Shown in pieces: positions 41,447-53,600 of a stretch of DNA of 64,000 bases. Source of the stretch: Leptasterias polaris (Eukaryota; Echinodermata; Asteroidea; Forcipulatida; Asteriidae). Position 1 is the stretch's first letter, and each line of letters opens with the position of its first letter. The position numbers and the translations under genes are program-made. The DNA is taken from positions 2,129,501 through 2,193,500 of the forward strand of contig JAZGTN010000007.1 in assembly GCA_037783415.1 (NCBI GenBank), given 5' to 3'. Under the pieces are notes generated by a model that was not told where the DNA came from, did not search any database, and saw nothing but the letters and a program-made list of their open reading frames with translations.

Positions 41447-41623
41447 AGTATATGTTTATTTTGCGATTGTATCCATCCCCTCTCATATCACCTTATTTTA
41501 AAACCAGTCTAAGGGACCTCGAACACTCACCAAATCCATGTTGTTTATGTCCAGGAGATCGACTGTTCTACGTCAAAGCAGGGTACCTTTTAAACAACTT
41601 ATCACTGATAGACGTTGGACAAC

Positions 41624-41693
41624 ATGGACAGAGCGACATCTTTTATTTGCACCCTTCTAGCGCTGGGCGTTTTTTCCCATCTGGCTAACTCAC
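41624..41693 (+). CDS. Copy B exon 1: start codon and signal peptide
   Basis: ATG at 41624 in the context ACAACATGG, with an in-frame TAG just upstream at 41609-41611. It encodes MDRATSFICTLLALGVFSHL and then ANS, a typical short N-region, hydrophobic core and small-residue cleavage area. Ends in phase 1 before GTAAGTTA, matching the phase of all following module exons. The start is chosen on the signal peptide, the upstream stop and the splice phase. Confidence 0.85.
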
Positions 41694-44600
41694 GTAAGTT
41701 ATTGTTTCGAACTTAAACTTGAAAAGCGGCTCTGAAAATGAATATCAATGTTTTATAAGCTCCACTTAAAAACGATTTTAAAGAGGATAAAAGAAGTGAC
41801 ATGTATTTTCACTAAATTAACAATATAACAATAATGAAACAAACTTAAAGAACAGTGAAGGGTAGGGTAGGGGAGGGGTGGAGGAGGTGGAGCAGGAAGG
41901 GGAGCAAACGGTTGGTGTAAAGTCCATTGCTGTTGTGGGTGACGCCCCGTAGTTTGCATGGGTGACGTCACGTAGTTCGCGAGGGCGCCGCCATCTTTGG
42001 CTTGAGTATTGACATGACTTGCATGGTACAGCAGTTTAGCCCAGAAATAAACATGTCTTAATTTACGTTCATTAAGTTCCTCTATCGTGCTTTTCTTTAG
42101 TAGTAATACTAATAGTCTATTACAGTGGGGAAGAGGAGAAACACGAATAAAAGCAAGAGGGGAGGGGAAAGGGGGGGGACACCAGCAAAATTATAAGTAT
42201 AAGACTGTAACAAGACAAATACAAACAAAATTGATTTGGAATCGGAACTGCGAGTGTAATCGGTACTGGCAGAGAAGGTAGAGACGAATGGGGAAGGGAT
42301 CAGCTAGTAAATGAGGCAGACTAAAAAGGAGGACATCTTTGGGGAAAAGGAGAAGGCAAATACAGCAAGTTATTAGTCATTTCCTTCTAGTTTGTTTTAT
42401 TGTATTACTATATAACCCGAACTGTTTTACCCAGCAGAATCTCAAAACAATCCACTGGGGTGCAGTGAGCTGCTGTTTATTCCCGAAGTGAACGTAACAT
42501 TCGAACCAGCAATGACATCACACCATTGGGGTTTTCACTGCTGGGCCGCCGAAACTCTCGATGACCTACAACTACAAGTGACATGTCAGTATAATGCCAG
42601 TAACGCAACGAGGTTTCAGACATTCAGAGTCGGAGACGTATTTGCTTTTTATAATTATCAACCGTTATACGAAGGTTTTGACAGCGACCCCTGTCCGCCG
42701 GAGCTTTTCTTCTCACCTACTAACAACATCTTTGTTACATATGGCTCTAATGAGTTGTTATGTGAAGTCAAAGCAGTGGCAAGTGTGACAGGTAACTCAT
42801 TGACATTTATAGCAGGAAGTATCATGTGCAGTGTATTTTTGAAACCACAGCTTAAAATCCCTTCATGACACCACCAGACAAAACAATTGCTTGCTTACGC
42901 CAGTTACTATTTTCAACAGTACCCCTTTTTGTGGAGAGAGGGGAGTAACATATCTCCTTTCAAATAATAGTCTTGTATAATAAGACCAATAAAATGTGTA
43001 TAAATCATGTGTTTTTGACATGAAGTCATGATATTATCCCAGCAACTGAAACTTCTCTGTGTTCATTTTTAAGAACATTCAATGTCTAGTTTTCTTTGTT
43101 ATTTTTTTCTCTTCAGAATCGCTGTGCGGCTCGCCGTATATCAACGTAACCGGTGACTTCATGACAGAATTAAGTATTTTAAGTTTTGGGTCACACATAT
43201 ACACATGTGTATGGCTGATTAACATTAGTCCTGGGCTTATAACTACGGTCAACTTGACTCGCGTGAGTTTGGAATTGGACCAACAAATCTCAATTGGGAA
43301 GGGACATAACAGTTCCGATTCATTGTCATTGGTATATGAAGTCAAGCAACATCATCAAGTGACGTTAATTTTCGTTAGGGCAAATAAACTTTGGATACAA
43401 TTCTCATCCCAGATGTTTCATGGGTGTTCTGATAACGACACCTTAACTCTGTTTGCGCAAAACTACACCGGATGGAAAGGTAAGTTGCTGTTTGATATTT
43501 GTGATTGATTTTTTTGAAAGGGTTAAAAAGTTACCCCGAATCTGACGACCTGCAGTGTTTCTAAGATAAATTACATTATATCTCAAACGTGTCCTAATAA
43601 GACGGCTTCGGCGGTGCATCATTTGAAGACAGCGATTAAAGGGACACATTGCCTTGAATTGGGCGACTTGGGCAATGAAAAGCGTTTGTCACCGTTTGTT
43701 AAGAAATGCATATGGTTAGAATGATGCTTAAAAGAAGAATATAATGATCCACACAAATATGCCTGGAAATTGCGTGGTTTTCCTTCTACATCGTGAACTA
43801 ACACGGCCCACCATTTTGTAGAGCCAAATTGTTGACTCCACGAAATGGCGGACCGTGTTAGTACGCAAAGTAAAAGGAAACCCACTCAATTTCGAGGCAT
43901 ATTTTTGTGTGGATCATTGTATTATACTTTTAAAACATCTTTCTAACCATATGCATTTTATAACAAACGGTGACAAACGCTTTTCATAGCCTAATGCGCC
44001 CGATCCAGGGCAACTGTACCTTTAAGACGACTACAAACAAACAAACAAACAAACAAACAAACAAACAAACAAACAAACAAACAAACAAACAAACAAACAA
44101 ACAAACAACCCAACAACCCAACAACCCAACACCCCAACAACCCAACAAACAAACAAACAAACAAGTACCTCTTGAAATAGAAATGTGTAGGCCTTTTGTT
44201 ATAATTACACTTTACATGACACTCAATAAAGCTTTATTTCTTGAGACAGATTCATGTGCCATAAGGTAGGCCTACGAAGTTTTACATCAGGTAGGCGGAT
44301 CATCTATACCAAAGCCGAAGCGGGATGGATTCGAAAACCGGGTTAAAATGATATACCCCGGCCAAACCGTTCCCTTTTTTACAAGAAGAATGGCCATCCA
44401 AGTTTGTTTTGTTGACGATATATAACTAATCATACAAGAGAGAAAATCGTGACACGATATTTTTTAATTACTTTACCAATTAAAATTTCACGTGATTTGA
44501 TTCAGCGGAATGCGACGGCAATCAGATATTGTGTGTTCCTGATTTGAAGTGCTTGTCACCCGATGCTGTTTGCAATGGCATATTTGAATGCTCAAATTAC

Positions 44601-47600
44601 TTCGACGAAATCGGTTGCGGTAAGTTACCAATAGTTTCAAATGGCTCAATACTAAAAAATCAAAGCTGTTAATAAATCTGACTTCTAAGTCCCAGAATAG
44701 TTTTTAACTGTACAAATGGTGTTCGGCCCAATTTCATAGAGCTGCTTAATCAGATAGTTCTGCTAAGCAAAATGTTGTTGTGCTTAGCTACTTTTTGTGC
44801 TTAAGCAGCTCTTTATCATCAATATTTGTCTCTTTCAATTTCAGACGTATGTGGAAATCAGAACATTTTCTTCAATCAGAACGAATCATTGACACTTTTG
44901 GTGAAGACAGACTCATCTGAAAAGTTTGTTGCCGTCTACCCCGGAACTTCAGTATCAATTCCGAATTCAAAAACACTGCACAATATGGTCGATCCGAACA
45001 CAGGATCAGCCCGTAGTAACTGCATCTGGGCATTCCATGCGCCTAACGGGACAAAAATTAAACTCGAAGTGTTTGACATCCATGGAGAAGGCATGCTCCT
45101 GAGCATTTTCGACGGGAATGATCCGGCCAACGGAGCTCCAATCTTGGTCAAAGAATCGAATTTCTATTATTCTGAAGTTCCAATATCTGTACTCTCTCAT
45201 GAGTCCCAAATGACGATTGTGCTGGGACAAATGACGGAATATGCACACATAGTTGGCATGAGAATTGTTCTGACGTCTTACCAAATTGTTGGTAAGATAC
45301 GAATTGATTTGGGGTTAAACAAAGAAAAAGATACTTTAACGGGAGACCACCAAAAAGGGCTATATTGCTCATTAGTCCGGAGGTCGTTGGTTCAAATCCA
45401 GCCCAGTCGATTTTTCTGTGTTCAACTTCAAATCATGTTAAAAATTACCAAGTCAGTTTCCCTTGTGGTTTATTATTTGATATAAGATAAGAATCGAAAC
45501 ATAAACATTATAAGAATTAAATTTAGTTGACTAAGGAGTATTTTCAAATTAAATTTTTTAATTTCATATTCTCCTTCAGATTGTGGAGAAGAGGAGTACA
45601 CCTGTTTGCTTGGTGTAGAGTGCCTAGAGAATACCTCTCAAGTATGTGATGGAGTGAGAGATTGCATTTTCAGTGATGACGAGTTGGGCTGTGGTAAGTA
45701 ACAACGGAAAGGGTGTGCATATAATGTTATTATTCTTCTTCTTATTATTATTAAGTATTATTTATACAGGGTAGCCCTATCAGTGTGAAAACACTGTTCT
45801 CCCTGGGAGCACCAACCCCATATAAAGCAACAACAAGAGCAATCTAAACCACCGGGAACAAAAGCAGAGAAAACAAAGCAAACCATTGCAAAATAGAATG
45901 CCCTTTTTTGCCTTTTGATCGTCTGATCACCTGATGGGCTCGTTATAATTGGTAAGTATCTTTTATAAAAACTTCGATACCTTAAAACTATACACACAGA
46001 ATAAGGGTAGTAATACATTGAGATCCACTGTAAGACGTGCTTATGTTTTCAATTTTACCCATAGCTTATACACTCTTCACTTCGTCATAAAGTAATTGAA
46101 ATCCTGAAAACAAATCTTTTGAAGTGAGTCAAGGTACCAATAAATGAGTCAACTAATGACCAATATTAAGCTATATCTCCAAAGTGCAATGACCCAGGGG
46201 AGTCAAATTTCTTGGTATCCTAGACTGGACCATTCCACATATCTAAGAGGGGGGGGGGGGGAGTTGAGTCAGGATTTTTTTTTTTTTAACTTAATTTTAA
46301 AATGTTTGTTATATTTGGTGTGTTTATTGATCCCTTATTGAAACCTTGACCTTGTGACCCTCCAACTGTACCCCGACGCTCGAAGGTATCAATATTCATA
46401 TCCATTCAAATTGTTTATTTTTATTTTTATTTTTTTACAACTAAGTGACTTCTTTCTACTTCCTAGACAACTGGACATGAAAGTTACTTAGATCTTATAA
46501 ATAATGGGAAATTGACAAACACATTTTTAATTTGTCTTGGAAGGTGTGGATATAAATATTGGTACCTCCCAACGTCGGGACAAAGTGGGAGGCTTCCACG
46601 CCCTTAAATGTTCAAACTTTGTTAATGGCCTCACGTTTCGACTCTAGAAGAATCTTTCAGAAAATGAAATTTCTTTCTAATATGTTTATCATTTTATTTC
46701 GTGTGGATAGGTGGATGCGATTCGATGAATTTAAACTGCTCTTCTGGAGAATGTATACACCCAAGCCAAATATGTGACGGTCACTTCGACTGTGTCGATT
46801 ATACAGATGAAATGATGTGCGGTAAGGTTTAACCGGAGTAAACTGCCCGGATGTCAATGTTTACATCACAAACAGATTGACATAAAACTTTCTCACAAAT
46901 TTCAGATTTTAGGTTTAGAAGTGTCTAAACCGAGTCAGATTGACCAGGAATCCCGGTCAGTAACGTGTTTGAGACTCCACGCTTCCGGGTCATGTTGAGC
47001 CAACACACGGGTGATTCTGACACAAAGAGTATGATCTTCCCTGTGTGACCTATAGAGACTATTCCGTATAATCATCACAAAATGCCCAGACATTGCTAAT
47101 ATTGTTAGTTTCTTTATTGAAATTTTGTCAGTAAAAATCATAACATAAATAAAATAAAAGAGATACTAGGCCTACATCGGAAAATTTCATATGTGGCCAT
47201 GACCTTTACTTTGACCTCTTTATGTGAATAGAAGTAGGTTTCTTTAAAAACATGTAACAAGTTGTCTCCACTTTCATGGTTGGGTAAAATGTCAAAGTTT
47301 AATTGACAAAACATTCTCTGAAACATTGATTTCAAAAATAGTTTAACTTCAAACGCGGTTTTCTCACATCATGAAAGATCGGCTGCAAGGGCTAAATTGC
47401 GTATTCGTGAAAACGTTGAGGACGAGTCTGCCCCTGAGTCTGTCCACTAATGCAATGGGTAGGACGAGTTGAAGATGTTTCCCGAAGTCGGTTAAAACCC
47501 ACTAGTTCCTGCCTAAAACAACAAGATATAAAGAAATTATCCTAAATTTTGTCGTGCGTTGTGTAAAGCGTAAAACAAACAAGGAGCTAATCCTTTAGGA

Positions 47601-50600
47601 CAAACAGATGTATTAACAAGAATTAATAGGGTATTTAACAATGACAGTGATAGTAAATACCATTTATAATGCTTTAACATGTATTGTAATCTTTGACGAC
47701 CTCGCTGTTACTAACGTTACAGATACTTGTGGCACTACGGAGATTGGGTTGACCACAGGTGCACCAATCACCATATGTGTCTATCAGCAGAGCAGTGCAC
47801 GTTATACAGTTGGAGTTGTTCCGGGAAATTGGTCCAGTTGGAACGTTGTTTCCACCGGCAGTATCTTTACCGTTTACGAAAGACTCGTCAAAGGTTTGAG
47901 CTGCATGTGGATGTTCAAAGGACCACATGGAACAAGATTACGTATATATCTGCAGAGATTTTACGCAAGTGATATGAGACTAATAATGATAAATGGACTC
48001 GATCTCGTCGATGCAACTCCAGTTGAACTTTCTCCTTTATATCAGCCAGCATACTTTTTCTCTATGGACTCAAGGATGACGATTGCTGCAAGAAGTAAAA
48101 CAGCCAGTTCTTCCTTAATAGAGTTGAACGCTGTTATCACCGCAAATTACATTATCGGTAGGACTTACACGTTGCAGACCTTGATTCAGTATGTTTTAAA
48201 CGATGTTAAGGGTACATGTTGCCTTCGAATTGGGCGCTTTGGGCTATAAAAAGCGTTTAATGAACACGGTTGGAAAGAAAAGTAGAGTATAATGATCCAC
48301 ACAACTATGCCTAATAGAAATGTTGACTTTTGTTGAATATCGTGACACAAAACGCTCTGCCATTTTGTGGAGTCAACTAAATGGCCGACGTGTTCCGCTA
48401 GTCTTATTTCCAGTCATAGTACGTTCTCGCAATCACATGCTAAACTATTTGCTAATCAGAGTGTGCTGTGATGTGCCGTGTTTTAGTCTTCTCCTCCTGT
48501 CCACAATAATCATTTGGTCTAAACAACACCGGTTGTTTCTCTCGGTTAGTCCCATGACAGTGTTCTTACACTGATTGATGAGATTTCTTGTTTTTGGACA
48601 CGTCTGTAATCCTGGTAAACGTATCAAATGAACACGGGTAATTAGCCATATATAGGACTCTTCCTCTGTGCTGTACACAGATACACTATGTCACTGTAGC
48701 ACAAATATGAAAGTGAAAGGCCGCCAGGGCTAACCGGGTAATATACAATTCTCTACGCATGTAAACATCCACATAGTTTACATGTCAAAATGGATCGCCA
48801 CAAAAAACAGATTACAGCCGTAGCGGCACCAGGCTAACTATAGACTTGTTGACAAGTCGTTAATGATGGTCGCGGTGAGTCGAGTCGCATCTGGTGCTGT
48901 CTCGTAAAAGAATGCTCTCGCGAGATCACTGCTCTCGCGCGAAGTTGCTGGCTGCCAACTCTTCTTCGTCATTAACGACTTGTGAAACCCGCCGGCGGTT
49001 CATATTCATTTATTCATGTACGAACGCAGTGTACATTACGGTTGCTGTAGCGACGATCATGAAGACGAGTCCATTTTATCTAAGGGTAGTAGTAATTTTA
49101 GTTACTGTAAATGTACTGAATGCTTGCGCTTGAGACATCTGTGGGTGTGTTTTGTGGGTGTTAACTCCTTCATTAATTTAGTAACTAAAGAAATAAAGTA
49201 AACTTATCTTAAAATTCATTATTATAATAATTGTTTAAGATGTGTGTTTTGCCTCATAAAAATAAATAATGCCTTCCGTGAATAGTTACTGATCGCTCCA
49301 ATCATTTAACCCGATGTGTTCTACAGTGATTGTGTGTATTAAGTGTGTATAAACAACAGACACGGAAACCAGTCAACTCGCCCCCCTAGCAAAGTCGCCA
49401 ATTTCAAAAAACACATGTACAAAGTCACCAACTACAAAGTCGCCCCTAGCAAAGTCGCCCCTGACAACAAACTCGTCCCCTCTCATAGTCGCCCCTCACA
49501 AGGGAATTTAACAAATTTGTGTGATTGGACTACAGGGCTTCGAAAGCTATCTTAAGGGAACAAAAGCTAGCTATCTTAAGGGAACGAAAGAGGAATTTTG
49601 GGGAACAAAATCTCATTGCGAAGGAACGAGAGCGTATATTAAGGGAACGAAAGCATATTTCGGACGAATGAACGTATATTTCTGGCAACTAATTCAAAGT
49701 CGTATTTTGATGAAACAAACGCTTGTTTTTAGGGAAAGAAATCTCCTTTCGGTGGAAAAAATTCATATTTTTATAGAACGAAAGCATATTTCGGACGAAT
49801 GAAAGTATGTTTCGGGCAACTAATTCAAAGTCGTATTTTGATGAATCGAAAGCTTGTTTTCAGGGAAAGAAATCTCCTTTCGGTGGAAAAAATTATTTTT
49901 ATTGAACGAAAGCATATTTAGAGCGAACAAAATTATATTTTGTGCAAACAAAATCATATTTCGAGGAAACGAATGCGTATCTTTCAGGGAACAAACGCGT
50001 ATTTCTGGGTAACAAAATCGTATTTCGGGTGGAGAAGGCGTGTTCGAGGGAACAAAAACGTATTTTCTAGGAAAAATCTATTTTGCTACCTAGAAAAACA
50101 CAACTTTGTTTACAAATTTAAAAAAATATAATTTTATGTGACAAAATTATATTTTGATTGAATTATATAATATTTTGAGGAAACGAAATGACTGTTGGAA
50201 TTTTGTGTGTCGAGAGTGGAAAAAGAAATTCAGAGTGAGAATGTTTTTTTCACATTTTAATTTGTAATTTATTTTTCACCTGTTCCTTCAGGGGCTCTGG
50301 TTTTGTGTGTTGTTTTTTTTTTTGGGGGGGGGCTCGTTTTTGTCTCACAAATTGTTTAACTTAATTGCACCGTCAATATAAGAGTGGTTTTCCTATTTAT
50401 TGACATAAATCTTATTTAATTTCCAAATCGGGGGAAAGGAACGTACACCGAACATTGAAACGTAACGATTTTAAAACAGCGGATTCGATCAGCGAGGTTT
50501 ACCGACTAACAAACCCGCAATGACAAGGTAGTTGGTGGTCTGGCTCCCTAACCCCTCCCACATGTTCATGAGCTTCCAGGTACAGCTATCTCTTGGCATG

Positions 50601-53600
50601 CTAGGGGGTAGGGGTTTCCGTCATGCTGAGCCCCACCGAGAGAAACTCTGCGCGCCATGGCATGCAGCTACACGATTTGCCCGTGTGTTTTACGTCATGT
50701 CCCCACACGCTGTGCACTGTCAAACACTGAAATAAAATCTTACGTTCGATTTTTTGTAATTATTTACAAGTTGTACCCATAATTTGAATACGTATTTTCT
50801 TGTGTCAAAATATTCATGAACACAATCACTCTCACCACTCAGTGTTTGGTTTTGATCGTGCATGATCAAAGCAACATAAAACTCCATCCAGTACAGGATT
50901 TGATGTTTAATATTCATCTACAGTTTGAATATTCATAGATATAACGAAATTGACCAATCAGATGCGTCCGTACGAATTCGGCTGAAGTGGCCATAGGCCG
51001 TGCACAAACCGCCAGCGGGTTTCACAAGTCGGTAAATGCGACCAGTCGTGAGAGCAATAATCTCGCACAGAGCAGCCCTCTCGCGGGATATTGCGAGAAA
51101 GCCGTTCCGCTATCACCGCGACAGACATTTAACGACTTGTCCACAAGTCTAGGCTAACTACTGTTCACCTTGCATTTTGCCCATTACTCGGATGATGGTA
51201 TTTACGGCTGGAAATACATATACGTTTCGCCGGACAGATGTCGGGGGGTCATAGTGCATCGTTGTTTTTTCTCTGGTCACCATTCACTAATTATTACACA
51301 TTAAAGGTGTTTTAATGCATGAAAAACTCTTAATAAGGATAAGGAACACCTCCAAACAGTAACATGAGATTTGAAGGCAACGTTCCCTTTAACTTCGCAT
51401 CGTGGGTAAAGGTTTGTTCTACCTGTAAGCTGATGTGTGCCAATGAAGCGTCATGCTTCATAGTTGGCGGGGTCTGGGGGGGGGGGGCATGCACATCGCT
51501 TTGATGACAGTTTTTAATACTTTTGCTTTACCCTGGACGCCCCTGCCAACAAAGAATTATGTCCGAAGACTTAAAGGTACTGAACACGTTTGGTAATTAC
51601 TCAAAATATATATTAGCATCAAAACTTACTTGGTAACCAGCAACGGAGAGCTGTTGATAGTGTAAAACATTTTGAGAAACCACTCCCTGTGAAGTAACGT
51701 AGTTTTTGAGAAAGAGGTAACTTCTCACTAAAATAATAAACAACTTCATGCATGAAGCCTTTTATTAGCATCTGAAAGCACACAAAATTGTGCAACAAGG
51801 GTGTTTTTTCTTTCTTTATTTTCTTGCAACTTCGATGACCGATAGCAACCCAAATTTTCACAGGTTTGTTATTTTATGCATATGTTGTGATACACCGAGT
51901 GACAATACTGGTCTTTGATAATTACCAAACATGTTCAGTGCCTTTAATATAAATAAAAATGCTGCATGTTGGTGCTGCTTACGGAGTTTTGGTGTTTGTT
52001 ATTTAGGTCGATTTCATTGTGCTTTTTATTTTTCGTGTTGGCGTTTCTTTTAAATGTGTTGGTTTATATTGTTTTTCCATTGCCGTTGTCGTTGCCATTC
52101 TAGTTTGTGTTGTTGTTGGTGAAAGTGTTGGTGTTGGTTTTGTTGTAGGTGTTGGTGTTGTTGGTGATGTGCTGGTATTGGTGTAGGTGTTTGTGTAGGT
52201 GTCGGTGTTGTTGTTGGTGGTGATGTTGTTATTGTTGTTGGTGTTGGTGTTATTATTGCTGTTGCTGCTGTTGCTGTTGTTTTTGTTGTTGGTGTTGGTG
52301 TTGGTTTATGTGTTGGTTATTATTTGTGTTGGTTAGGTGTTTGTTGTAGGTGGTAGTGGTTTTGGTGTTTGTGCAGGTGTAGATGTTGGTGTTGGTGTTA
52401 TTGATAGCGTTGTAATTGCTGTACTTGTCGTCGTTGTTGTAGTTCGTTGTTTTATTTTTCCCTTTCATTTAGACTGATGATATTCCCGATTGTTTTTCCA
52501 CTATTAATCATTACAGAATGCAGCCAGGGTGAGTACGAATGTGCATCTGGTCTGAAATGCCTGGAGAATCACACGATGGTTTGCAATATGGTTAAGGATT
52601 GTCCGTACGGAGAAGATGAACTGGATTGCGGTAAGTTGTGGAAAAGTAGAGCAACGTCTCTCGACCGAAACGTGTACCGGGAATTTGCTGGAAAAATAAA
52701 CATTTCAGTTAACGAGAACAATGATATTCGGCTCAAAATAGTCCAATGTATGCACGTGGTAGTGGTGTGTCAGGTGATAATCTTCTATGCATTGTGTGAA
52801 TTCAAAAACATGTCCGCCATTTTCGGCGGCTATATTTGATTATGTGTATTTAGTATGTTTTCAGGGCTTCAAACTGTATCAATTTGTTTTATCCATGCAA
52901 CAGTTTAATCTGGTGCATTTTTTTAATTTCCTGGCCAAGAATTACTAAAGAAAACTGAACCAAACGTATACCTTACTTCTAACTATGGTTTTGTTTTAGG
53001 AGTTTAGCATATCAGTAGTGTACATAGCCATGATAATACTTAAAATTTGCTATCACAAATACGAAACAAATTTAAAGTTACAATCGGCTACAAACAAAAT
53101 TAATGTGCTGCAAGTTAATTGATAATAATTATGAAACAATGAAAATACCATCTGTCACCTCAAACCCACGGCGAGCATAACACGGCTGTGTCAATGTCAG
53201 TGTTTATAACCTAGGCTCCTTCTCAAAGTATGTCGGGTGGCAGTTCATTCAACTCAATATCATAGGTACTGGCAGTACACATTGGAATCTTAGACCCACA
53301 CATCAGGCATCCGCTAATTTTAAACTCTTCTCTTTCAGATTTTTGTGGTTCACCAAACATTTCAGTTGGAACAACTCCAGTCAGTCTGGCGTTTCCACTA
53401 CCAGGCAACCCAATGTATTGCCTTTGGGAGATCAGGGCTCCAGACTGGGTATATGTGATGGTGTACATACAAGACGTAACAACTACATTTGTCGATGTTC
53501 ACTTTTATGGCACCCTTCGTGATGGACACACCGCGTCTTTTTTTGGAACCACACGAACGAAGTCCATTGCATTTATCTCATCGAAGACACTTTCTGTAAC

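Larger units (their letters stand above)
48841..51151. mobile_element. 2.3-kb element with 9-bp target duplication (possible MULE)
   Basis: Flanked by GGCTAACTA at 48832-48840 and 51152-51160; copy A carries a single GGCTTACTA at this place (near 1466). Ends TAGACTTGTTGACAAGTCG and CGACTTGTCCACAAGTCTA are inverted. Each end is itself a hairpin of roughly 130-145 bases (48841-48985 and 51024-51151), with subterminal GAAACCCGCCGGCGG-type motifs. A 9-bp duplication suggests the Mutator superfamily. The interior has no transposase, only repeats. Confidence 0.75.
48210..51388. mobile_element. TTAA-flanked TIR element split by a later insertion
   Basis: Copy B partner of 923-1698: ends GGGTACATGTTGCC and GGCAACGTTCCCT, flanked by TTAA at 48206-48209 and 51389-51392. 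The 2.3-kb insertion at 48841-51151 breaks it. Confidence 0.8.
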
